Shown: piece after piece, positions 1 to 7,553 of the stretch
Position numbering within the stretch: the first letter of the stretch is position 1
How the letters are laid out: each line of letters begins with the position of its first letter
Assembly: GCA_036397035.1 (NCBI GenBank)
Contig: DASWJS010000011.1
Location: 1 to 34,961, forward strand
Source of the DNA: DASWJS01 sp036397035
Lineage (GTDB): Bacteria; Actinomycetota; AC-67
Direction: 5' to 3'
DNA: 34,961 nt
The notes under the pieces: model-generated
Seen by the model: only the letters and a program-made list of their open reading frames with translations
What the model was told of the DNA's origin: nothing
Database searches by the model: none
Translations under genes and position numbers: made by a program

Positions 1-900
1 GCGGCGCCGGTCGTGCTCGCCGTCCACGATCACCGCTTGGACTGCCCGGTCGGGACGCGCTACTGGGCGGCGTGGAAGCGCGCGTGCGACATCCGCCCGG
101 GGCCGTGGTGCCTGGCGTACAACGTCGCGGCGCACTGCGGATCCCTCAAGGCGAACGCGACCCTTCGTCCCTACGTGGGTTGGCGCGCGGCCCTTCGGGC
201 CGCGCGCGGGCTCCGCATCCAGGTCTTCAGTCACGCCGTCCGCGCGCTGATGACCAAGGCCGGCATCGACGAGGCCGCCGTCGAGGTGACGCCGTACCCC
301 GTTCCACCTCTGCCTCTTCCGCGCCCGCCGCGCAACGACGACCGGCGCCCGGTCGTGCTCGCGAGCGGGCGCATCACCAAAGAGAAGGGCTTCGCGCAAC
401 TGGTCGACGCGGTCGATCGATCGGGCGCGGCCGTGCACCTGGTGATCGCGGGAGAGGGTCATTCGCGATCCTCGGTCGAGCGGCACGCCGCGAGCGCCGG
501 CGGCCGCCACCGGATCACCTTCACCGGCTGGCTCGACGCCGCGGATCTGGCGGGCTGGCGCGAGGCCGCCTCGGTCGTCGCGGTCCCCTCGATGTGGCCC
601 GAGCCCTTCGGGATCGTGGGGCTGGAAGCCATGGCCGCCGGCAAGCCCGTCGTCGCCTTCGACACCGGCGGCATCAGGGAGTGGCTCGTTGACGGCGAGA
701 CCGGTGCGCTCGCGCCGGCCGGCGACGTGGAGGCGTTCGGCCGGGCGCTCGGCGCGCTGCTCGCCGACGAGGCGCGCGCGCGCGCGATGGGGGAGGCCGG
801 GCGAGCTCGCGCCGCGAGCGTCTTCGCGCTCGACGCGCACGTCGCGCGGGTCGACGAGCTGTACCGGGTCGTGCGTGAGGCGTGGAGGCCGGACGCATGA
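1..900 (+). CDS. Glycosyltransferase family 4 (GT-B), 5' end cut by the window
   Basis: Transfers a sugar from a nucleotide donor to a cell-surface glycan precursor at the cytoplasmic side of the membrane. The frame is open from base 1, and the first visible residues (AAPVVLAVHDH, then CPVGTRYW) are interior to a GT-4 N-terminal domain, so the true start lies upstream; the GTG at 13 is not convincing. The C-terminal GT-B half is complete: a GRITKEKGF donor-domain opening near residue 120, and the EPFGIVGLE E-x7-E motif near residue 200 followed by AMAAGKPVVAFDTGG. The stop overlaps the next glycosyltransferase start by 4 bp (ATGA), so the two are translationally coupled. Donor and acceptor cannot be inferred. 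Confidence 0.88.
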   Translation, partial: AAPVVLAVHDHRLDCPVGTRYWAAWKRACDIRPGPWCLAYNVAAHCGSLKANATLRPYVGWRAALRAARGLRIQVFSHAVRALMTKAGIDEAAVEVTPYPVPPLPLPRPPRNDDRRPVVLASGRITKEKGFAQLVDAVDRSGAAVHLVIAGEGHSRSSVERHAASAGGRHRITFTGWLDAADLAGWREAASVVAVPSMWPEPFGIVGLEAMAAGKPVVAFDTGGIREWLVDGETGALAPAGDVEAFGRALGALLADEARARAMGEAGRARAASVFALDAHVARVDELYRVVREAWRPDA

Positions 901-1859
901 CCGGGCCGGAGATCAGCGTCGTGGTGCCCGTCTACAACGCGATGGCCGTGGTCCCCGGATGCCTCGCGTCGCTCGACGCGCAAACCCTGGCGCCCGAGCG
1001 CTACGAGGTCGTCGTGGTCGACGACGGCTCGACCGACGCGACGGCCGGCGTCGTCGAGGCGTTTCTCGCCGACGCCCGCGCGCGCTTCACGTTCGTGCGC
1101 CGGCCGGAGAACCGCGGACCGGCGGCCGCGCGCAACGCGGGGCTCGCCGTCGCGCGCGCGCCGCTCGTCGCGTTCACCGATTCGGACTGCGAGGTCGCGC
1201 CGGACTGGCTCGAACGCGCGCTCGCGCGCTTCGCCGCGGAGCCCGAGGTCGCCGGCGTCGAGGGCCGCACCGACCCCAAGGGCGACGTCGGCACGCTCAC
1301 CCATCAGATGCGCAACGAGGCCGGCGGCCTGTTCATGACCTGCAACATGGTCTATCGCCGCGAGGCGATCGACGCGGCGGGTGGGTTCGACGAGCGCTTC
1401 CGGCTCGCGTTCCTGGAGGACTCCGACCTTGCGTTCGCGATCATGGACGCCGGCGGCGCGATCGCGTGGGACCCGGACGTGATCGTGAACCACCTCGTCA
1501 TCCACGAAGGACGCGGCCGGTTTCTGAAGGAGGCGAAGAAGCGCTACTACAACCCGCTGTTGTTCAAGAAGCATCCCGCGCTGTACCGCGCGCACCTGCG
1601 CCCCGTCGTGCCGGGGATCCCGGGAATCCACGTGAAGTACATGGCCTCGGTGCTCGCGCCGGTCGTGCTCGCGCCGTGGCTGCCGGGGCTCTCGGTGCTG
1701 CTCGCCCCGGTGTTCGCCTGGCACCTGCGCCGGGTGGCGTTCGCCTACAAGGCGCGCGACCCGGTGAGCATCCTGCAGGCCGCGATCCACCCGTTCGTGC
1801 AGACCTACTGGGTCTTGGCGGGCGCGATCAAGTTCCGGTCCTTCTCGCTCGACCTGTAG
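897..1859 (+). CDS. Glycosyltransferase family 2 (GT-A)
   Basis: A 320-residue GT-A enzyme for extending a polysaccharide. It opens with EISVVVPVYNA, then VVVVDDGSTDAT (nucleotide-binding Asp), FTDSDCEV as the metal-binding DxD-like motif, and FLEDSDLAF as the catalytic-base ED motif. The C-terminal 80 residues are hydrophobic (from about residue 240) and probably anchor it to the membrane. The ATG at 897 is chosen because it overlaps the upstream stop as ATGA; an in-frame GTG at 882 would add five residues. The gene ends 3 bp from the convergent stop of a RelE-like toxin gene. Family assignment is firm; substrate unknown. Confidence 0.9.
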   Translation: MTGPEISVVVPVYNAMAVVPGCLASLDAQTLAPERYEVVVVDDGSTDATAGVVEAFLADARARFTFVRRPENRGPAAARNAGLAVARAPLVAFTDSDCEVAPDWLERALARFAAEPEVAGVEGRTDPKGDVGTLTHQMRNEAGGLFMTCNMVYRREAIDAAGGFDERFRLAFLEDSDLAFAIMDAGGAIAWDPDVIVNHLVIHEGRGRFLKEAKKRYYNPLLFKKHPALYRAHLRPVVPGIPGIHVKYMASVLAPVVLAPWLPGLSVLLAPVFAWHLRRVAFAYKARDPVSILQAAIHPFVQTYWVLAGAIKFRSFSLDL

Positions 1860-1862
1860 AAG

Positions 1863-2153
1863 CTACGGGTGGTTCAGGACGTCGTGCGTGCCGATCCGGC
1901 GCCAGACGACGTGCGGCTCGCCCCGGATGATCTCGGGTCCGTACTGGAACGTCGCGCGCCCATCGTCCGCCCACGTCATCTCGAAGATGCCCGGCGCGCC
2001 CTGCACTCCCTTGACCCGCAGCCCTTTGCGGAAGCGTCCCGAGCGCAGGTCGGCCAGGAACTTCGTGAGCGCGCGCCGGACCGCTTGTCGTTGCTCGTGT
2101 GTCAGCGAGGCCCAGTCTCGCTTGAACTGAGCGGTCTTCGCGAAGGTCGGCAC
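1863..2153 (-). CDS. RelE/ParE-fold toxin of a type II toxin-antitoxin pair
   Basis: A 96-residue basic protein with a RelE/ParE-type layout: an N-terminal KTAQFKRDW helix, a basic helix (RRALTKFL), then strand-rich GIFEMTWADDGRATFQYG and the C-terminal VVWRRIGTHDVL. Proteins of this type usually cleave mRNA on the ribosome or block gyrase; which applies here is not visible. It starts with GTG 3 bp after the stop of an AbrB-type antitoxin gene, the usual antitoxin-first order. It converges on the preceding glycosyltransferase gene with a 3 bp gap, so the module sits directly inside the glycan locus. The family call rests on motif pattern and context. Confidence 0.75.
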   Translation of the reverse strand: MPTFAKTAQFKRDWASLTHEQRQAVRRALTKFLADLRSGRFRKGLRVKGVQGAPGIFEMTWADDGRATFQYGPEIIRGEPHVVWRRIGTHDVLNHP

Positions 2154-2156
2154 GCG

Positions 2157-2429
2157 CTAGTCGTCGAGCGACTCGAGGAAATCATCGGGCGACTCGAAGG
2201 TGTCCACCCGACCCGCGGCGATGTCCGCGCTCGCGGTCGCTTCTCCCGCCTGCCAGGCGGGATTCCAGAACCATGCTTGCGTCGCGTCGATCACCTTTTG
2301 CGGACGGAGCAGGATGCCGTCCGCGGTCATCTCGACGTCGACAAGATCACCCTCGGCCAGGTTCGCTTGCTCGCGAATCTCGCGCGGGATCGTAACTTGG
2401 CCCTTCGAGCGGATCGTCGTTCGCGACAC
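2157..2429 (-). CDS. AbrB/MazE/SpoVT-type antitoxin
   Basis: A DNA-binding antitoxin expected to neutralise the RelE-like toxin encoded 3 bp downstream and to repress its own operon. The N-terminus is a swapped-hairpin AbrB domain (TTIRSKGQVTIPREIREQ, then GDLVDVEM and GILLRPQ). The C-terminus carries the tryptophan-rich toxin-binding type of tail (WFWNPAWQAGEATA, then DIAAGRVDTFES and DDFLESL). I place the start at GTG 2429 because GAGAGG stands 5 bases upstream; an upstream GTG at 2450 would add 7 residues but has its purine run only 1 base away. A consensus-like promoter with a palindrome across the -10 lies just upstream. Confidence 0.82.
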   Translation of the reverse strand: MSRTTIRSKGQVTIPREIREQANLAEGDLVDVEMTADGILLRPQKVIDATQAWFWNPAWQAGEATASADIAAGRVDTFESPDDFLESLDD

Positions 2430-2468
2430 TTCAGCCTCTCGGATATTCACACCTTCTTACTTTCCGAC

Positions 2469-2502
2469 TATCCCAGGATACGCCCTCCGAGCACAGCGTC
2501 AA
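2469..2502 (-). promoter_or_regulatory. Promoter and probable operator of the AbrB/RelE operon
   Basis: On the minus strand TTGACG (2502-2497) is followed after 16 bp by TATCCT (2480-2475). The -10 is half of a perfect palindrome TATCC-CA-GGATA (2469-2480, plus strand), a plausible site for antitoxin autorepression. The predicted transcript start is about 2468, leaving a short leader. The same bases form the 5' flank of the divergent glycosyltransferase gene at 2540. The hexamers and palindrome are seen; function is inferred. Confidence 0.55.
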
Positions 2503-2539
2503 GGAGAACTTGCGCTGGCAGTACGATCGGCCCCCCAAG

Positions 2540-3730
2540 ATGGATATCGCCTACACGGTTCGGCGCTCGTTCCCGGGACCCGGGGGCATCGCGACGGCCA
2601 TGCGCAGCGTGGCGCGCGAGCTTGCAACGCGCCACCGGGTGCGCGTGTGGGCCGCGCGCGTCGACGACGAGCCTCTCACCCGGCTGAATGCCTCGTCGCG
2701 CCCGCAGCGGTTCCGGCCGTTCTGGTCCGACGGCGTGGAGATCCGGCCGATCCCGATGGGCGTCGCTCGCCTCACCACCTCGCCGATGGGGCTGCTGACC
2801 GTGCCGGGCGCGCGCAGGGTCGGCTACAAGGTCCTGCGGTCGGCGACGGCGCCGCTGTACGCGGGCGCGGTCGGCGCTCGGCTGCGAGCCGACTGGGGCG
2901 CGCCCGACATCGTTCACTGCTGGGGCGGCGAGCATGTGAACTGGGCGGGCGCGTCGGCCGCTCGCGCCGGGAAGGTCCCCGTCGTCGTGACGCCGTTCGC
3001 GCACCCGAAGGCGTGGGGCGACGACCCGCTCAACGTCGCGTTCTATCGCGCGGCCGACCTGGTGCTCGCGCTGCTGCCGAGCGAAGCGGCGTTCTACGCG
3101 AGCCTCGGGGTCGAGGAGGCGAAGGTGTGGAGCGTCGGCGTCCCGGTGACCCCGCTGCCGGATGACGGGCCGGACGTGCGAGCGGCGCACGGCCTTTCCG
3201 ACGAGCCGCTCGTGCTGTTCCTCGGCGTGAAGGAGCCGTACAAGGGCTACGGACTCGTCCTCGCCGCCGCGCACGAAGTCTGGGGGAAGCACCCCGGCGC
3301 ACGCTTCGCTTTCGTCGGTCCGGAGACCGCGGCGTCGGAGGCGGACTTCGCCGGGATCGCCGATCCGCGCGTCGTCCGGGTGGGCAGGGTGAGCGACGCC
3401 GAGGTCGGCTCGTGGATGCGGGCGGCGACCATGCTCGTCCTGCCCTCGGTCTCGGAGATCATGCCGGTGTCGATCCTGGAGGCCTGGAGCGTCGGCAGGC
3501 CGGTCGTCGCGGCGCGCTGGTGGTGCGCCCCCGACCTGATCGCTCACGGGCGCGACGGCCTGCTCGTCGACGCCGACGCGGGTCAGCTCGCCGCCGCGAT
3601 CACCGAGCTGATCGACGATCCCGCCCGAGCCGCCGCGCTCGGCCGCGCGGGCCGCGACAAGGCCGCCGAATACACCCCCGAGGCCGTCGCCGCCCGCCAC
3701 GAAGATGCCTACCGCCACGCAATCGGCTGA
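2540..3730 (+). CDS. Glycosyltransferase family 4 (GT-B)
   Basis: A 396-residue GT-B enzyme. The N-terminus (MDIAYTVRRSFPGPGGIATAM) has the glycine-rich acceptor-domain loop. The domain switch is at VLFLGVKEPYKGYGLVLAA (about residue 225), and the donor site has EIMPVSILE (E-x7-E) followed by AWSVGRPVVAARWW. I chose the ATG at 2540 because family members begin at this point; a TTG at 2510 is in frame after AAGGAG, but only 3 bases separate them. The gene is split from its upstream neighbours by the AbrB/RelE module and is the last glycan gene before the low-GC island. Substrate unknown. Confidence 0.88.
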   Translation: MDIAYTVRRSFPGPGGIATAMRSVARELATRHRVRVWAARVDDEPLTRLNASSRPQRFRPFWSDGVEIRPIPMGVARLTTSPMGLLTVPGARRVGYKVLRSATAPLYAGAVGARLRADWGAPDIVHCWGGEHVNWAGASAARAGKVPVVVTPFAHPKAWGDDPLNVAFYRAADLVLALLPSEAAFYASLGVEEAKVWSVGVPVTPLPDDGPDVRAAHGLSDEPLVLFLGVKEPYKGYGLVLAAAHEVWGKHPGARFAFVGPETAASEADFAGIADPRVVRVGRVSDAEVGSWMRAATMLVLPSVSEIMPVSILEAWSVGRPVVAARWWCAPDLIAHGRDGLLVDADAGQLAAAITELIDDPARAAALGRAGRDKAAEYTPEAVAARHEDAYRHAIG

Positions 3731-3935
3731 AGGACGGTTGCGCCACGGGATAGGGGACCCTCTGACCTCAAACCTTCGTCCCGCCACGGAATCGACTCGG
3801 TCATGGCCGCAGGTTCCGGAATGTAGGAATCCTCGCATGGTCCTTTCGAAGAACCTCTCGCTCGACGACCGTCGCCACGAGCACGGCTCGACGAGTAGAT
3901 CCGTCCATGTATCGAGCCGGCGCCGCGTCGAAGAG
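3731..3935. other. Left junction of the low-GC accessory island, no gene seen
   Basis: This gap lies between the glycosyltransferase stop and the convergent kinase stop. Base composition falls here from the strongly GC-biased glycan genes to a more balanced mix that persists to about 7700. No convincing coding frame, terminator with a T-tract, tRNA or repeat shared with the right side was seen. Confidence 0.35.
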
Positions 3936-5222
3936 TTAGGGACGAAGCGACACCAGTGCTGCCTGGATTTCTGGCGCAAGTTCGATCACGTCGCGATCGA
4001 TGAACGTCCGCTCCGATGACCAGGGATCGGCGGTGATGGCGGCTGCGATGACGGGGACGTGTTCGAGTGAAGCAGTAGAGCAGATTGAGAACACGACTCC
4101 CATCACATGCCAACGATTGTGAGACGCGCCCATCTCTAGTAGGCGAGCGAATAGCTTACGGAATAGGTCGATATCGGGGAAGGTTACGATCAGGTCGCTA
4201 TAGAAGTCGGCGACGATATCGCAGTATCCGAAGTCGAGTCCGCCGGAAACGTGGCCGTCATACCTCTCGATCAAGGTGCGGAATGAGTCTTCACGACGAA
4301 GGCGCAAGGACTTCATCAGGTCCATGGAGATGCGAGGGACTAGCTGGTGATGGAACTCCTGCCGGTCGGGGTAGCGGACCAACAGGTCGAGGACCTTATC
4401 AACGGTCGCGTCTGACGCGTCGGGTTGGCCCAGCTCCTCTTCCAGTCTCGCCAGCTGTTGTGTGGGGGCTTCGAAGGAACCAGCGGTCGTGGCAGCGTCG
4501 AAGGCCGCGATGAACTCGTCAACCGATTGGTATCGGTGAGCTGGGTCCTGTTGGGTCGCCTTATCGATGAGCGGTCCGAATTGGCCTCCGGGTATGTGTT
4601 GCGGTCGGAACGGCATCGGCTGCTGGCCGGTCACCATCTGAAGCAGGATCTTGCCCAGGCTGAAGACATCGCAGCGCCGGTCGGCGTTATGTGGGTCCGA
4701 GTACTGCTCGGGAGAGAGGTAGTCCAGCGTGCCGATTCCCTGAGCATGAGTGATGACAGTCGTCTCACGATCGAGCTCGAGGCCTGCGCCGAAGTCAGAA
4801 ACGGCCCATGTCCCTTTGCCGACATCCAGGATGTTGTTCGGCTTCAAATCACGATGAACGATTCCGTGCACGTGGGCGGCCTGGACACCTCGCAGGACCT
4901 GACCGAACGCATCGATGATGAACCCGTCGTCCCCCGCCTGCGCCTGGATCGCAGCGGCTAGGTCTTGCTCTGCAAGCGGCATTGCATACCAGGGCGGATC
5001 ATCGTCCAATCCCAACGCAACGATCTCCATGACGTTCGGGTGCGTCAGTCTCTGCTGCATGCCGACCTCGCGATGGAACCTACGGACTGCGATCTCCTGG
5101 TTCACGGGCTGCTTCAGGAGCAGCTTCACGGCGAACACGGGCCCGTTCTTGACGAGCGAGGCCTTATGAACCTCCCCGAATCCACCGCTTCCGATCCGAC
5201 CATGCCAGGCGACGATGCTCAT
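3936..5222 (-). CDS. Soluble Hanks-type serine/threonine protein kinase with an unassigned C-terminal domain
   Basis: A 428-residue protein kinase with all main catalytic features: glycine loop GSGGFGEV (11-18), the ATP lysine in FAVK (K33), helix C Glu52, catalytic loop HRDLKPNN (123-130, Asp125), DFG (143-145), and GTLDYLSPEQ as the activation-segment end. The kinase fold finishes near residue 235 (DPAHRYQSVDEFIAAF). No membrane helix or PASTA repeats follow, so this is not PknB-like; residues 240-428 are a mostly helical domain I do not recognise. The start seems leaderless: on the minus strand TAGACT (5235-5230) ends 7 bases before the ATG and there is no Shine-Dalgarno. Codon use and GC are lower than in the glycan genes. 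Targets unknown. Confidence 0.93.
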   Translation of the reverse strand: MSIVAWHGRIGSGGFGEVHKASLVKNGPVFAVKLLLKQPVNQEIAVRRFHREVGMQQRLTHPNVMEIVALGLDDDPPWYAMPLAEQDLAAAIQAQAGDDGFIIDAFGQVLRGVQAAHVHGIVHRDLKPNNILDVGKGTWAVSDFGAGLELDRETTVITHAQGIGTLDYLSPEQYSDPHNADRRCDVFSLGKILLQMVTGQQPMPFRPQHIPGGQFGPLIDKATQQDPAHRYQSVDEFIAAFDAATTAGSFEAPTQQLARLEEELGQPDASDATVDKVLDLLVRYPDRQEFHHQLVPRISMDLMKSLRLRREDSFRTLIERYDGHVSGGLDFGYCDIVADFYSDLIVTFPDIDLFRKLFARLLEMGASHNRWHVMGVVFSICSTASLEHVPVIAAAITADPWSSERTFIDRDVIELAPEIQAALVSLRP

Positions 5223-5229
5223 GGAGTGC

Positions 5230-5235
5230 AGTCTA
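5230..5235 (-). promoter_or_regulatory. Putative -10 element of the kinase gene, leaderless start
   Basis: TAGACT on the minus strand ends 7 bases before the kinase ATG (5222), placing the expected transcript start on or next to the start codon. No ribosome binding site is present in the intervening bases, which fits a leaderless mRNA. No good -35 was found, so confidence is modest. Confidence 0.4.
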
Positions 5236-5404
5236 GGTGCTGATCGGAAGAGGAACCGCGGATTTTCCAGGCTCGCGACTCCTAGCGCCCACCACGCGCT
5301 GTCACTGGTTGCGCCTACCCTGAGCCCTACGGGGCGGCGTGCGCACTATTCAGCCGGCCCTTCGGTAGTGTATCTCCGTCGAGGCGTGAGAGGAGGGCCG
5401 GGCC

Positions 5405-5860
5405 ATGGCAGAACTGAATAGCAAAACAACCCTTTACACCATCGGATATGCGGGGAAGACGCTCCGGGCGTTCGTCGATGTTCTCAAGAAGAACCGCATC
5501 GAAAGCGTGATCGACATCCGGCAGACTCCGATGAGTCGACAGCCTGGTTTTTCTCGGAACAGGCTGGCGGAGGGGCTGCGTAAAGCTGGCATCACATATG
5601 AGCACGTCGCCGCCCTTGGCAATCCTCCACAGATCCGTGCGATGTTCCATGGGCCCGCGATCACAGAGGGCCGCAAACGTTACCGGCAGCTACTGAACAA
5701 CGGCCGGTCACACCATGTCGATTGGCTGGTTGCGGTTGCCGAAGCTCAACGCACTGCGATCATGTGCCTCGAGTCTTCACCGGATCAGTGTCATCGCCAG
5801 GTTGTCGGCGAGGTTGCTGCCGAGCGCGCGGCTGGGTCGGTCAAGGTTCGCGAGCTCTAG
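5405..5860 (+). CDS. DUF488 family protein
   Basis: A 151-residue DUF488 protein. It has the family's opening strand (LYTIGYAGKTLRAFVDVLKKN), the VIDIRQTPMSRQPGF segment, and the C-terminal CLESSPDQCHRQVV motif whose two Cys and His are the hallmark of the family. DUF488 proteins are widespread and biochemically uncharacterised as far as I know; they are often found in variable genomic regions. The start is supported by AGGAGGG 7 bases upstream of the ATG. Its TAG stop overlaps the convergent gene's TAG on the palindrome CTAG (5857-5860). The gene lies inside the low-GC island beside a kinase and a DWE-motif protein. Confidence 0.88.
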   Translation: MAELNSKTTLYTIGYAGKTLRAFVDVLKKNRIESVIDIRQTPMSRQPGFSRNRLAEGLRKAGITYEHVAALGNPPQIRAMFHGPAITEGRKRYRQLLNNGRSHHVDWLVAVAEAQRTAIMCLESSPDQCHRQVVGEVAAERAAGSVKVREL

Positions 5861-6650
5861 GTTCGCTTCGGGTAGTACATCCCGAGCACCAGGAAGCCTT
5901 CCGGGTACTGGTGCATGTTGCCCGCGAATATGTGGGTGTTGTTCGCGGACGAGCAGATCTCGTCCAGCCACCTACTGCGGATGTGCTTCAGCGCCTGTTT
6001 CTCGCCGTAGGTGCGTCGCCAGCTTCGGAACGCCTGCCCGATTTCCCAGTCCACGATCGTCTGGGTGTGCGTTCTGCAATAGCGGTCGTGGCATCGGTAG
6101 GTGAGCTTGAACGTGTAGGGGATCTTCTCCAGCTTGGACCGGCCGGGCTTGCCCACCTCGACGAGCAGGCTCATCTGTGAGGAGGTCCTCTGGAGGGCTG
6201 CCTCCTGCTCCGGCCGCCATTCTCCGGTCGAGGCCTCGATCTGGAGGTCTGTCGCCTCCTTGATGGGAAAGACGCCGAGTGATGTTCGGTTCGCCTTTTG
6301 GGCCCGGCGGAGCTCGCACATCGAGTCGATCCGAACGGACTCAATCAACGGCCGCCGAGCAGCCCAGTTCTTCTTGGTGTCCAGATGGCGGACGATCTTC
6401 ATGCTGCCTGCCAGCGGGCGCCGGCTCTCGGGCCGTGTGTCACCAGAGTGAGGAACAACGTCGATCGAGATCTCGTCCCACTTCTTGAACGAGGCCGCCG
6501 TGTCGCGATCGATGGGGAAGAGCCTTATCCACTCGGGCCGAAGAGGATCAGTGCGAATCCCGCGATGCACACCACTTCGCCGTAGGACGTCGAGACCGCC
6601 GGATATGCCTTCACGGTGACCACGATGTGCATCTGAGTCGCCTGAGCCAA
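5857..6650 (-). pseudogene. Conserved unnamed family (WIRLFPI, CxxxCxxH, DWE motifs), broken by a -1 frameshift
   Basis: The family is about 260 residues and I know it only as a conserved hypothetical often found near DUF488 genes. The N-terminus (MHIVVTVKAYP, SYGEVVCIAG) is read from a TTG at 6650, with AGAGGAGG 6 bases upstream, or from ATG 6632. At the CCC run 6559-6561 (GGG on the coding strand) one base is missing. Everything after (GIRTDPLRPEWIRLFPI, FKKWDEISIDV, DTRPESRRP) lies in the next frame down to 5857. The C-terminal part keeps a CHDRYCRTH metal-site-like motif, IVDWEIGQ and FLVLGMYYP. A single added G would restore one continuous product. It is either a recent pseudogene, a sequencing error or, less likely, a programmed shift. 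Confidence 0.72.
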
Positions 6651-6970
6651 GCGGAACCTCCTCTGCGCAGAGGATAGGGGAGGGACGAGTCCGATCCCAG
6701 GGATGCAGCCCCGCGACGACCTTCGCGAGGTCGATCGGGTAACTTGTACCCGTTGGGCTGTTGATCGTCCCGCGCAACATGTGGTTCAGTGCCGATATCG
6801 GCGCGCGCGAGTCCTCCTTCGCTCGCCAAGCTGTTTTCGATCATCCAGGCCTGGTCGTTCATGACTCCGAGCACAACGCGGCTTGCGGTCTTGTCGACTA
6901 GGACGTCGTCGGCACAGAGGACGCCGAACTTGGCGTCCGGGAGCATTTCGGCCGCAAGTGCTTCGTTCAC
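6651..6970 (-). pseudogene. Remnant of a small gene with a KTxxRxVLGxMND motif, frameshifted
   Basis: The first part, read from GTG 6970, gives VLVDKTASRVVLGVMNDQAW and EGGLARADIG, a motif pattern I have seen in small uncharacterised bacterial proteins. Near 6790 the sense jumps to another frame, giving LNHMLRGTINSPTGTSYPIDL and VVAGLHPW. Joining DIG to LNH needs about two extra bases (or one fewer), so a second indel is inferred. The N-terminus seems short, because the PH-SHOCT stop is only 26 bp upstream. The 3' end of the second frame fuses by chance with the frameshifted DWE-family gene, so an apparent single frame from 6780 to 5857 is a composite, not one protein. Function unknown. Confidence 0.5.
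6657..6664 (-). promoter_or_regulatory. Ribosome binding site fixing a TTG start
   Basis: AGAGGAGG on the minus strand ends 6 bases before TTG (6650-6648). It is the only strong Shine-Dalgarno in this stretch and lies inside the decayed upstream reading frame. It shows that the DWE-family gene begins here and not at the in-frame start at 6780, which belongs to the neighbouring gene. Confidence 0.6.
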
Positions 6971-6996
6971 TTGGCTAGTTAAGAAGCCTTGCCCGG

Positions 6997-7491
6997 CTAG
7001 AGCCGTTTCAAGAGATCGGCCTTCTTCGCTTCGAACTCTTCCGGAGTCAGGACGCCAGCGTCGCGTAGCTCGCCCAGTTTCTTGAGCTGATCCATGATGT
7101 CAGATCCCTGCTCGCCGGATGCAGCGGGAGCGGAAGGTTCGTTCATGCGCGCACGAACGTGCTCAACAAAGCGCTGCAGGCGAGGTAGGTCGTTGATGTA
7201 TTTCATGGAGACGTCATTACCGGAGGCGAAGAACCGGACGCGGTGCCCGGTCATTCCCTTGCTCATCTCGACCGAAGACACGTTTTGGTACGGGAAAGAT
7301 TCGAGGTCGTATCCGCCGAGCTTCTTCGCGTAGAAGACCACTCTGCGGTCTGTCGCCAGGAGCATGCCGGTGCGAACCCAGTCCTGACCCAGCTTCTTCG
7401 TTTCGCAGGTTCCGGTCACGCCTTCAACTACTTGCTCGCCTGAGTCAAGGTGCTGCTGTGCGCCGTCAAGCAGTTTCTCATACTTGCTCAT
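6997..7491 (-). CDS. PH-like domain protein with C-terminal SHOCT domain
   Basis: A 164-residue soluble protein. Residues 18-108 look like a bacterial PH domain of the YokE type (GMLLATDRRVVFYAKKLGGY, FPYQNVSSVEMSKGM, VRFFASGNDVSMKYI). After a short Ala/Ser linker, residues 133-164 form a SHOCT module (LKKLGELRDAGVLTPEEFEAKK), an oligomerisation motif common at protein C-termini. The start is ATG 7491, with GGAGG 4 bases upstream inside AGGGAGGAACG; an apparent upstream extension only translates the tRNA remnant. The gene heads the minus-strand set of the island, followed by the decayed small gene 26 bp downstream. PH-SHOCT proteins are usually annotated as stress or membrane-associated; no specific role can be given. 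Confidence 0.85.
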   Translation of the reverse strand: MSKYEKLLDGAQQHLDSGEQVVEGVTGTCETKKLGQDWVRTGMLLATDRRVVFYAKKLGGYDLESFPYQNVSSVEMSKGMTGHRVRFFASGNDVSMKYINDLPRLQRFVEHVRARMNEPSAPAASGEQGSDIMDQLKKLGELRDAGVLTPEEFEAKKADLLKRL

Positions 7492-7553
7492 CGTTCCTCC
7501 CTTCTCCGTCCACGCAGAGGAGCCTACGCACACGGGGCAGTGCCCCAGCATCG

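Noticed and set aside
2468..3979. Long minus-strand open frame opposite the glycosyltransferase at 2540
   Set aside because: Arg/Gly/His-rich translation without motifs; it is the GC-bias shadow of a well supported gene.
5857..6780. A single 307-residue minus-strand protein
   Set aside because: Its first 70 or so residues are the tail of a different decayed gene, and it skips the real N-terminus (MHIVVTVKAYP) that lies in another frame behind a good ribosome site.
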